Assembly (NCBI GenBank): GCA_964414835.1
Contig: CAYPWY010000012.1
Coordinates: 1 to 51,371 of the forward strand
Reading direction: 5' to 3'
DNA from: Eshraghiella sp964414835
Lineage (GTDB): Bacteria; Bacillota; Clostridia; Lachnospirales; Lachnospiraceae
DNA length: 51,371 nt
Of the stretch, positions 7,722 to 14,100 are shown one piece after another; positions within the stretch are counted from its first letter, which is position 1, and each line of letters begins with the position of its first letter. The translations under genes were made by a program, and so were the position numbers. The notes under the pieces were generated by a model. The model saw only the letters and a list, made by a program, of their open reading frames with translations. It ran no database searches and had not been told where the DNA came from.

Positions 7722-8024
7722 CTATGCTTCGTAATCAAGACATACTCTTGTTTTGGTAAACGGGCGGACTTTGTCGTCAGCCACCTTTACATGCTCAGGA
7801 TGAACGGCATATGTTTTAAGGGCTGCTTCATCCTCAAAGCATGAATCCAGCATCAGGTCCGCATTGGATGAAGCAAGACCGTTTATCTGTACTTTGATGT
7901 CAATAAGACCGGGAATCCTGCCTTTAAGGTTCTCAAGACCTGCTTTGATTTCCGATTTGACGCTTGCTTTGTCCGCATCGGTTAAGTCATCCTTCAACTG
8001 CCATAATATAATATGTTTTACCAT
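7722..8024 (-). CDS. Dabb-family (stress-responsive A/B barrel) protein
   Basis: A 100-residue protein starting MVKHIILWQLKDD, the characteristic opening of Dabb proteins (dimeric ferredoxin-like alpha/beta barrels), and ending with the HPEHVKVADDKVRPF motif. The start is set by GGAGG 7 bases upstream. Members range from stress proteins to small cyclases, and no catalytic role can be assigned here. The gene follows the SCP-2 gene on the same strand with a 25-base gap, probably in one transcript from the promoter at 8519-8547. It converges on the EamA gene. Confidence 0.85.
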   Translation of the reverse strand: MVKHIILWQLKDDLTDADKASVKSEIKAGLENLKGRIPGLIDIKVQINGLASSNADLMLDSCFEDEAALKTYAVHPEHVKVADDKVRPFTKTRVCLDYEA

Positions 8025-8049
8025 TATTGTGCCTCCTTTGGAGCATATA

Positions 8050-8385
8050 TTATTGATTGGATTTTTTGAGCCTGATTTCCTGTAAAAGGAATGCCTTATC
8101 AAGCCCGCCTCTTGCGTGAATCTTACCTTCCTGATATAAATCCTCAATATCTTTTTGACCTGTGATGATATCGAAAAGTACGTCTGCCGATATAGTTAAG
8201 ATAACATCCCTGTCATAATATTCATATGGAGCAACAGATAATCTGCCGCCGCCTATCTCAATATAGAATGCGCCTTCTCCTTCTCCTCTGATATCAATTT
8301 CTATCGCCAGATGTTCTTTAATATTACTGATGTCTGCGCCGTCATAAAGTGACTTTACTTTCTCAACAATTTCTTCATAAGTCAT
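8050..8385 (-). CDS. SCP-2 sterol-transfer-family protein
   Basis: A 111-residue protein beginning MTYEEIVEKVKSLYDGAD. It contains the SCP-2 fold signature region (AFYIEIGGGRLSVAPYEYYD, then DVILTISADVLFDIITGQ, then LYQEGKIHARGG). Bacterial SCP-2 proteins are small lipid- or hydrophobe-binding proteins. The start is chosen at the ATG preceded by AAGGTGGG. A longer in-frame extension to 8496 has no ribosome site. Confidence 0.82.
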   Translation of the reverse strand: MTYEEIVEKVKSLYDGADISNIKEHLAIEIDIRGEGEGAFYIEIGGGRLSVAPYEYYDRDVILTISADVLFDIITGQKDIEDLYQEGKIHARGGLDKAFLLQEIRLKKSNQ

Positions 8386-8518
8386 AACAAAACCCACCTT
8401 CCTAATCGGGTTTTCCATACAAAACCCGAAATCCACTGAATATCTGTTACAAATCCGTATATATCTCACTAAATTCGTGCGTCGCATGGCTTGCACTTAT
8501 TAAGTATTTATTTTTTAT

Positions 8519-8547
8519 ATTATACCACAAATAAGATATTCTTTCAA
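8519..8547 (-). promoter_or_regulatory. Sigma-A-type promoter of the SCP-2/Dabb genes
   Basis: Read on the minus strand: -35 TTGAAA (8547-8542), a 17-bp spacer, and a perfect -10 TATAAT (8524-8519). It is about 130 bp upstream of the SCP-2 start, which leaves a long untranslated leader. Confidence 0.75.
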
Positions 8548-8806
8548 TGAGGCATATTAAATAGTATGTGTTTTTACAAGAACCATGATTGCTGATATGA
8601 AAGGACTGGTAATATAAACGATACCGGGCATTTCATTAACCGGTGGTTCACATAAAGGATGCTGTTATCAAAATGATTGCACTCCAAAAGACCGGCAGCC
8701 ATATTACGGTATTTGAAATAACACTGTGAATATGTTAGCGCCGGTTTGGAATCTGATATGATATTTTAGTAAAGACTTTTCGTTAATGCATAGGCATACG
8801 GTAAAA
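8548..8806. other. Gene-free stretch
   Basis: No open frame with a ribosome site, no strong hairpin and no clear promoter were seen between the SCP-2 promoter and the end of the Cro/CI-type gene. Confidence 0.4.
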
Positions 8807-9091
8807 TCAATCTGCTTTTCTGAAAAGATTGACAACTTCAATAACTGCGTTAAATTCTCTTTCGCTCAAATCCGATGCATCAATTGAAAGATGTCTTTCA
8901 ATTCCCAGAATATAATCTGTTGAAACGTGGAAAATACGTGAATATTTTACAAGTACATCATAAGACGGATAACGGCTTCCTGCTTCATAGGAAGAGATTG
9001 AGCTGCTGGCAAGACCCATCATGTCAGCAACCTGTTTCTGTGAAAAGTGACGACTGTTTCTCAGAGCTTTTAATTTTTCCCCGATATTCAT
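8807..9091 (-). CDS. Cro/CI (XRE)-family transcriptional regulator
   Basis: A 94-residue protein. Residues 1-65 form a Cro/CI-type five-helix HTH (KLKALRNSRHFSQKQVADMM, then SSSISSYEAGSRYPSYDVLVK) followed by YILGIER. The last 25 residues form a short helix that may dimerise. AAGGAG precedes the ATG. A 21-bp-spaced inverted repeat sits 33-61 bases upstream of the start, so autoregulation is likely. The gene stands alone. Similar solo regulators are common in prophage and ICE remnants and as general stress switches. Confidence 0.85.
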   Translation of the reverse strand: MNIGEKLKALRNSRHFSQKQVADMMGLASSSISSYEAGSRYPSYDVLVKYSRIFHVSTDYILGIERHLSIDASDLSEREFNAVIEVVNLFRKAD

Positions 9092-9123
9092 TATGGAAAT
9101 CTCCTTGTGTAAAAATATATACT

Positions 9124-9152
9124 AACAGTGTATTTAAAAACACGACACTGTT
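9124..9152 (-). promoter_or_regulatory. Inverted repeat, likely operator of the XRE gene
   Basis: Half-sites aacagtgt (9124-9131) and acactgtt (9145-9152) form a perfect inverted repeat with centres 21 bp apart, two helical turns. It overlaps the region just upstream of a TATATT -10 (9119-9114, minus strand) for the XRE gene. Confidence 0.55.
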
Positions 9153-9274
9153 GGTGAAAAAGTAAACACATATGCGCAAAAAAAGAATTGAAATATATAT
9201 ATCAACAAGATGAAATTAAAATAAAACTTACATTATAAGAAGAATAAAGTATCAGGTGAGCCTGGAACAAAAGC

Positions 9275-9328
9275 GGTGCAGGGTAAAGAAATGCACCCTG
9301 AATACGGTATGTAAATATCCGGTATTCA
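9275..9328 (-). terminator. Tandem hairpins downstream of the sigma-like gene
   Basis: Two adjacent inverted repeats lie 3' of the minus-strand gene ending at 9360. The first is an imperfect palindrome at 9299-9328 (tgaatac with its complement). The second is a ggtgca/tgcacc stem at 9275-9297 followed on the minus strand by gcttttg. A weak intrinsic terminator is the simplest reading. Confidence 0.45.
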
Positions 9329-9359
9329 AAGTGCATTATACTCATTAAGCGGAGCCGGT

Positions 9360-9776
9360 TTAGTATGTATCGGCCTCCATATAACCCCTGAGCTTGTCGA
9401 TAATACGCTGATGTCTGTAATGGAGCGTTGACAAAGCAATTCCGGAATCGGCTGACAGCTTCCTGAAAGAATCCCTATGATAGTAGATACGGTTAATTAT
9501 ATGGCGTTCCTCCGGTGAAAGCTGTCTGACTGCCAACAGCAGATGACGCTTCTCCATATTATGTATGACATGTTCTTCAGGTGAAGCTGACTGCAAATCA
9601 CTGAACATCTCACAGCCGTTCATCTCATCCGTGTCAAGCGCATCATAAGAAAACGTGTGGTTGTGGATGTCGCCCTCCACAAAGTAGCGTTCCTTCCGTT
9701 CGCCTTTCCAGTAAGTTTTGTAAACCTCTTCACTGACGGGGACGGCAGTGTTGTTTACCCATATTGTATAATTCAT
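9360..9776 (-). CDS. Small sigma-70 region-4-like regulator, SOS-controlled
   Basis: A 138-residue protein. The N-terminal half (MNYTIWVNNTAVPVSEEVYK, then TYWKGERKERYF) is the common opening of short sigma-like proteins of mobile elements. The C-terminal half (LAVRQLSPEERHIINRIYYH, then SFRKLSADSGIALSTLHYRH and DKLR) is a sigma region 4 HTH that reads -35 DNA. A convincing region 2 is absent, so it may act as a co-sigma or ArpU-like activator rather than a full sigma factor. The start is fixed by GGAGGG five to ten bases upstream. The promoter (9857-9885) carries a LexA box just past the -10. It is divergent from the 10011-12533 operon, which it may activate. Confidence 0.7.
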   Translation of the reverse strand: MNYTIWVNNTAVPVSEEVYKTYWKGERKERYFVEGDIHNHTFSYDALDTDEMNGCEMFSDLQSASPEEHVIHNMEKRHLLLAVRQLSPEERHIINRIYYHRDSFRKLSADSGIALSTLHYRHQRIIDKLRGYMEADTY

Positions 9777-9837
9777 AATTCCCTCCTTTGGATACATGCG
9801 GAGGAAAAGCATGGAAATGTGAAAAAGAATGTACAAT

Positions 9838-9885
9838 AGAACGTTTGTTCGATAAAATAGTATCACACACTGTAATAAAAGTCAA
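9838..9885 (-). promoter_or_regulatory. SOS-type promoter of the sigma-like gene with LexA box
   Basis: Minus strand: -35 TTGACT (9885-9880), 17-bp spacer, -10 TACTAT (9862-9857). Directly downstream lies CGAACAAACGTTCT (9851-9838), matching the Gram-positive LexA/DinR consensus CGAACRNRYGTTYC at 13 of 14 positions. A repressor there would block the start site, and DNA damage would release it. Confidence 0.75.
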
Positions 9886-9919
9886 TTAGTTATTTTTTGA
9901 TAAAATCGGAAAAAGAATT

Positions 9920-9943
9920 TGGTATAAACTGAACAAATGTTCG
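9920..9943 (+). promoter_or_regulatory. SOS-type promoter of the protease operon with LexA box
   Basis: An extended -10 (TGg plus TATAAA, 9920-9928) is followed at once by TGAACAAATGTTCG (9930-9943), a second LexA-like box with the full GAAC-N4-GTTC core (12 of 14 to consensus). A possible -35 TTGATA (9897-9902) is 20 bp away, so activity may depend on the extended -10 or on an activator. Confidence 0.65.
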
Positions 9944-10010
9944 ATTCAACGGATAAGTAGTGAAGAGGTTGACGTCAAATCTTAAAAAAATAATAATAAG
10001 GAGGAAAATT

Positions 10011-10631
10011 ATGAGCAATAGTGTAGAAACAGGAACAAAGAAAGTCAGTATTAAGATTTCCGAGGAGGAATTCAAGACACTGAAAAACAACGGATATTCA
10101 ATCTGCTTTGCAAAAAGAGTGGGGGATTACGACTATAATGTGGTATGGAGAGCTGCAAAAGAATATTTCCAGAATGTTATCTTTTCATGGAAGCCGTTAT
10201 ATTCCATGTTTGCAACAGATACCTTTGAAAGCGGGGTGCAGGTAAAGGTATCCACTGAGCCTAAGAAAATAGGACTGGGAGAAACAGTGATTTTGAAAAA
10301 CATCGGATTGTTTACAAATGCGGTAACAGGCGGAACTGACACAGCACTGAACCTTGTAAATGAGTATGGAAATACGCATATCGGTATATCTCAGGTGGCG
10401 TCATTAGACGGAAAAGAGGCTTCCACTCCGATTTTCGTTTCCGAAAATGAGATTATTCTCGGAAGCGATAAATTTGAACCGGTTGAAAAGGTTATGGTTT
10501 GGTTTGAATCTGATATTGAGTCAAGCACAATGATTGCAGACTTAAGAAGCAATGCGTTGGAAATTGACCTTACCGAAACAAACGCTGTGGATGTGGAATA
10601 CAGCAATGGAAAATGGAGCTGTATTGAATAA
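10011..10631 (+). CDS. Unrecognised 206-residue protein, first gene of SOS operon
   Basis: ATG 10011 follows a near-ideal AAGGAGG. The protein has no signal peptide or membrane helix, and its composition (alternating V/I/T/S, few helix formers after residue 60) suggests a beta-rich fold. Landmarks are KVSIKISEEEFKTLKNNGYS, CFAKRVGDYDYNVVW, FSWKPLYSMFATDTF, VKVSTEPKKIGLGETVIL, EKVMVWFESDIESSTMIAD and a C-terminal NGKWSCIE. The many aromatic residues and lack of catalytic motifs would fit a binding, lectin-like or pore-type module. I know no family name and assign no function. It sits behind a LexA box and is followed, after a strong hairpin, by the trypsin-like protease gene, so a role in the same DNA-damage response is inferred. 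Confidence 0.7.
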   Translation: MSNSVETGTKKVSIKISEEEFKTLKNNGYSICFAKRVGDYDYNVVWRAAKEYFQNVIFSWKPLYSMFATDTFESGVQVKVSTEPKKIGLGETVILKNIGLFTNAVTGGTDTALNLVNEYGNTHIGISQVASLDGKEASTPIFVSENEIILGSDKFEPVEKVMVWFESDIESSTMIADLRSNALEIDLTETNAVDVEYSNGKWSCIE

Positions 10632-10670
10632 GTAATATAGCGGAATGAAAATCATAGGAAATGTGAACGG

Positions 10671-10699
10671 CCGCGGCATGTCTTTTGACATGGCCGCGG
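10671..10699 (+). terminator. Strong intergenic hairpin before the protease gene
   Basis: ccgcggcatgtc (10671-10682), a four-T loop and gacatggccgcgg (10687-10699) pair over 12 bp with one bulged G. No T-run follows. Instead the AGGAGG of the next gene begins 10 bases later. It may be a partial terminator, an mRNA-processing or stability element, or a translational switch. Confidence 0.55.
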
Positions 10700-10721
10700 T
10701 TATTAAAAAGGAGGAGAGCTT

Positions 10722-11942
10722 ATGAAACAGAAATCCCATATTACAGACGAAGGAGCCGAGTATTTCAGTGACTATCTAAGACTGCCTGCAAGAGGCATGG
10801 ATGCGGTGTTCGGAAATGATGACCGTCAGCCCGTTAATGAAAAAGACCGTAGCGTATTGCCGTATTGTGCCATAGTCTGTATTGCAATGAAATTTAGTTC
10901 AGGGACAGGCAGGGGAACAGGATTTATGATATCACGTAATATTATGCTGACTGCGGCCCATAACGTATATAATTTTAAAAATAAGGAAGAATGTTCCAAG
11001 TTATTAGCAAGCAAGGATGTTGAAAAATTTTATCCCGGAAAATGGATTTTCTGCAACAATTACAGGCAGTCCGGCAAAGCCAAGGATGACTGGGCGGTTG
11101 TTTATGTTGACTGGGATGAGAATATTAACATTCAGGCGATGAACTACATGTGTCCGGGAACAGGAGAGCTTAAGGTTGTCTCAGGTAAAAATGCTGAAGT
11201 TGCAGGATTTCCGGCTAAAGTTGCCGGAGAAGATACAAAAGAATTATATACTGAGAAGGGCATGATTCAGGAATATGATAATTTGAACAAGGTGCTGAAA
11301 TATACAATTGATACTTCAGCTGGCGACAGTGGCTGCCCTGTCATGTTTATGAAGGAAGATAAATCGTACTGGGCAATAGGCATACATTCTCGCAACAACA
11401 AGACAGAAAAGTGCAATAAGGCGAGAGCCATAGATGGGGATATTAAGTGTGCCATTGATGCCATGCCGGATATTGTAAAAAGGTCTGTTTACGGCAGCAT
11501 GTCAGATATGTGGAATTATCTTTTGGCGGTATGCAAGGTGAAAACACAGTACCAGGCCGGCGGTTATGGTGAATGTGTTGAAAATGTGCATTTATATGAC
11601 GACATAGGACTGATACAGTCATATGCATGGTGTGACGGAAATGTCGTTAATAAACCGATAAAGGAAAACAAAAATGTGTATGCCGATTCTATTGCACAGG
11701 TTTACGAAAAAGCGCTGCGCAAGTGTGATGATATGACATGCATACCTTCAAATGGAATATATGCTGTCTACAAAAACGATGAGCATATCGGAATCTATAA
11801 TGCAGATGCCGGAATTGTCATTGAGTGTTGCAAAGAACCGGGAATAGGTGTACGCCAACAGAATTTTAGTGACTATGCTCAGGGAGAATGGACCAAGTGG
11901 AGCGATATCTACTGGTGTCCGATATCCAAAGATGTACTATAA
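10722..11942 (+). CDS. Trypsin-like serine protease fused to a degenerate NlpC/P60-like domain
   Basis: A 406-residue protein with no signal peptide. Residues about 45-250 are an S1 (trypsin-like) fold: GTGFMISRNIMLTAAHN gives His80, KDDWAVVYVD gives Asp123, and TSAGDSGCPV gives Ser203, so the triad is complete. Residues about 258-400 are a second domain closely resembling the whole neighbouring protein (11976-12533): MWNYLLAVC, YGECVEN, SYAWC, GIYAVYKNDEHIGIYNADAG, IECC and WTKWSDIYWCP. By NlpC/P60 logic the catalytic Cys should follow the Asp in LYDDIGLIQ, but Asp294 stands there. His355 is kept. The fused domain is therefore probably a non-catalytic binding module. A cytosolic, DNA-damage-induced protease acting on the 206-residue protein or the NlpC-like partner is one possibility. 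Confidence 0.8.
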   Translation: MKQKSHITDEGAEYFSDYLRLPARGMDAVFGNDDRQPVNEKDRSVLPYCAIVCIAMKFSSGTGRGTGFMISRNIMLTAAHNVYNFKNKEECSKLLASKDVEKFYPGKWIFCNNYRQSGKAKDDWAVVYVDWDENINIQAMNYMCPGTGELKVVSGKNAEVAGFPAKVAGEDTKELYTEKGMIQEYDNLNKVLKYTIDTSAGDSGCPVMFMKEDKSYWAIGIHSRNNKTEKCNKARAIDGDIKCAIDAMPDIVKRSVYGSMSDMWNYLLAVCKVKTQYQAGGYGECVENVHLYDDIGLIQSYAWCDGNVVNKPIKENKNVYADSIAQVYEKALRKCDDMTCIPSNGIYAVYKNDEHIGIYNADAGIVIECCKEPGIGVRQQNFSDYAQGEWTKWSDIYWCPISKDVL

Positions 11943-11975
11943 GGGAACAATTAAAATATTAAGGAGAGACGATAA

Positions 11976-12533
11976 ATGAATAAAAGAAAAACTGCAAAAT
12001 CAAAGGGATTCATTATGGTGCACATAAAAAAAATCGTTGGCAAGCTGTTCGGCAAGAGTACAGAAAGCTCTGCGGATTATGTACCTACATATGGAAATAT
12101 GCAAGGAATGTGGTCATATCTCAAAGATGTGCTGACTTTAACTACTGGCTATAAGAGCGGCAGATTCGGACAGTGTGAAAATGAAACTTATCTCTATGAT
12201 TGTGTATGTCTGATTAAGTCATATGCATGGTGCAACGGAAAAGCAGGAACTCCTCCGGAATACGAAGCTAATAATATTGCAGATAAATGGATTGGGTATA
12301 TTTACGATAATTCGGGAGCTAGAGGCCCAATGGAGACACTTCCTCCAAAGGGAATTTATGCGGTTTATCTGAATAATGAGCATATAGGTATTTATAATGC
12401 GGATACACAAACTGTCATTGAGTGTTGCGGAGGCGCTACGAATAAGGTTGTAGAACGGCCTATAAACTATTATGACGGAACTGAATTTCAATGGAATAAG
12501 TGGAGTGACATCTACTGGTGTCCGCAGGAATAG
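11976..12533 (+). CDS. Stand-alone NlpC/P60-like cysteine hydrolase, paralogue of the protease tail
   Basis: A 185-residue protein with AAGGAGAG before ATG 11976. The first 35 residues are basic (MNKRKTAKSK, then HIKKIVGKLFGK) without a clear signal peptide. The rest aligns along its length with the C-terminal domain of the upstream protease. Here the motif reads LYDCVCLIKSYAWC, so Cys76 follows the Asp as in NlpC/P60 DCxGL, and His136 lies in NNEHIGIYNAD. This copy could be an active peptidoglycan or amide hydrolase, unlike the fused copy. It is the last gene of the SOS operon, with a strong terminator 18 bases later. Family assignment rests on short motifs and could be to another papain-fold group. 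Confidence 0.65.
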   Translation: MNKRKTAKSKGFIMVHIKKIVGKLFGKSTESSADYVPTYGNMQGMWSYLKDVLTLTTGYKSGRFGQCENETYLYDCVCLIKSYAWCNGKAGTPPEYEANNIADKWIGYIYDNSGARGPMETLPPKGIYAVYLNNEHIGIYNADTQTVIECCGGATNKVVERPINYYDGTEFQWNKWSDIYWCPQE

Positions 12534-12551
12534 TGCCCGCGTAAATGCACA

Positions 12552-12595
12552 TTGCCCATCGGACAAAATATCCGATGGGCAAGATATATTTTTGG
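12552..12595 (+). terminator. Intrinsic terminator of the SOS operon
   Basis: A perfect 12-bp stem, ttgcccatcgga (12552-12563) with tccgatgggcaa (12571-12582), a 7-base loop, then an AT-rich tail with five Ts. Confidence 0.85.
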
Positions 12596-12662
12596 TATTA
12601 AACTGCTGAATGATAGGGAATAATATCAGATGATAAAATTTGTACACAAAGGGGAATAAATA

Positions 12663-13970
12663 ATGGATGCGATATGGAAAGAAACTTGGGAGCTTCCTTG
12701 TTTTCCGCAGCTTAAAAGTAATGTCAAAACAGATGTACTTATAATAGGCGGCGGAATGGCGGGGATTCTCACCGCACATTTTCTTCATAAGGCGGGGGTA
12801 AAGTATATCCTTGTTGAAAAAGAACGGATTTTCGGAGGAACAAGCGGAAACACAACTGCCAAAATAACTTTTCAGCATGGTCTGATATATCATAAAATCT
12901 TAAAAAGCGGCGGAACCACAATGGCGCAGATGTATTTGCAGGCAAATAAGCAGGCATTCAAGGAATATGCCGGATTATGCTCTCAAATTGATTGTGATTA
13001 TGAGCAAAAAGACAATTATGTTTATTCCCTGTACGATGGGAAGAAACTCGAAAAGGAAATGGAAGCGCTCCGCAAAATCGGATATGATGCTAAATACTGC
13101 GCTGATTTACCTTTGCCGATTAAGACGGTAGGAGCAGTAAAATTTCCCAATCAGGCGCAGTTTAATCCTTTGAAATTTATTTCTGCAATAGCAAAAGATT
13201 TGAATATATATGAACATACTTTTGTACGTGAAATGATTGGAACCACGGCGGTTACAGACAGCGCTGAAATCTGTGCCGATAAGGTGATTGTAACAACTCA
13301 TTTTCCGTTCATAAATAAACACGGCAGTTATTTTCTTAAGCTTTATCAGCACCGCTCATATGTCATTGCACTGGAAAATGCGCAGGATGTATCAGGAATG
13401 TATGTGGATGAGAACAGGAAAGGGCTGTCATTCAGAAATTATGGAAAACTTCTGCTTCTGGGAGGAGGAGCACACCGTACCGGTAAAAAAGGAGGGAATT
13501 TTGATGAACTCCGCAGTTTTGCAAAAACATATTATCCGTCTGCGAAGGAAAAAACCGTATGGGCAGCACAGGATTGCATGAGCCTTGATGAAATTCCGTA
13601 CATCGGACAATACTCAAAGCATTCCCATGAACTGTATGTGGCAAGTGGTTTCAACAAATGGGGGATGACGGGAGCAATGGCGGCAGCGATGATTTTGGAG
13701 GATATGGTTACGGGACAAAAAAATGATTTGGGGGAAGTATTTAATCCGTCACGGAGTATTTTAAAGCCTCAGCTTCTGTTAAACGGATTTGAAACCACTA
13801 AAAACCTACTGACAATCTCCAAAAAACGCTGTCCGCACCTTGGCTGTGCCTTAAAATGGAATGCTGCCGAGCAGTCATGGGACTGCGCCTGCCATGGCTC
13901 ACGCTTTGCAGATAACGGAAAGGTGCTTGACAATCCTGCAAATGGGGACTTAAACTGTAAAAAATACTGA
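12663..13970 (+). CDS. FAD-dependent oxidoreductase with short C-terminal Rieske domain
   Basis: A 435-residue DAO-family flavoprotein. Rossmann motif VLIIGGGMAGILTAHFL lies at 25-41, followed by VEKERIFGGTSGNTTAKITFQHG as in YhfW-like proteins. At the end, CPHLGC (Cys390, His392, Cys395) and CACHGSRF (Cys408, Cys410, His411) form a Rieske 2Fe-2S ligand set. Family members are usually about 500 residues. Here the Rieske motif starts right after ILKPQLLLNGFETTKNLLTI, so the first Rieske strands appear missing while all ligands remain. Substrate is unknown, and electron transfer between FAD and the 2Fe-2S centre is the family expectation. It is monocistronic: terminators lie on both sides. Confidence 0.85.
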   Translation: MDAIWKETWELPCFPQLKSNVKTDVLIIGGGMAGILTAHFLHKAGVKYILVEKERIFGGTSGNTTAKITFQHGLIYHKILKSGGTTMAQMYLQANKQAFKEYAGLCSQIDCDYEQKDNYVYSLYDGKKLEKEMEALRKIGYDAKYCADLPLPIKTVGAVKFPNQAQFNPLKFISAIAKDLNIYEHTFVREMIGTTAVTDSAEICADKVIVTTHFPFINKHGSYFLKLYQHRSYVIALENAQDVSGMYVDENRKGLSFRNYGKLLLLGGGAHRTGKKGGNFDELRSFAKTYYPSAKEKTVWAAQDCMSLDEIPYIGQYSKHSHELYVASGFNKWGMTGAMAAAMILEDMVTGQKNDLGEVFNPSRSILKPQLLLNGFETTKNLLTISKKRCPHLGCALKWNAAEQSWDCACHGSRFADNGKVLDNPANGDLNCKKY

Positions 13971-14028
13971 ATTACGCCATGCAAACGGCGTAATATAAAA
14001 AAGCCGGCAGATTTGCCGGTCTTTTTAA
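13971..14028 (+). terminator. Double hairpin terminator after the Rieske flavoprotein
   Basis: The first hairpin is attacgcc (13971-13978) with ggcgtaat (13987-13994). The second is gccggca (14003-14009) with tgccggt (14014-14020), followed by cttttt, a standard intrinsic terminator. Confidence 0.8.
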
Positions 14029-14036
14029 ATTCCGGC

Positions 14037-14065
14037 TTTACGGAATATAGAAAAAATGATAAAAT
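14037..14065 (+). promoter_or_regulatory. Putative promoter of the c-di-AMP operon
   Basis: -35 TTTACG (14037-14042), 17-bp spacer, -10 TAAAAT (14060-14065). It lies between the preceding terminator and the first gene of the operon, 35 bp before its ATG. Confidence 0.55.
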
Positions 14066-14100
14066 ATATAAATAATGCAATAATTGTAAAGAGGGATAAT

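Noticed and set aside
7677..7725. 11-bp direct repeat cagaaagctat near the end of the EamA gene
   Set aside because: Short, with no associated element or fragment. Could easily be chance.
8050..8496. 148-residue version of the SCP-2 protein
   Set aside because: The extra 37 residues have no ribosome site and a composition unlike the family. The ATG at 8385 has AAGGTGGG at proper spacing.
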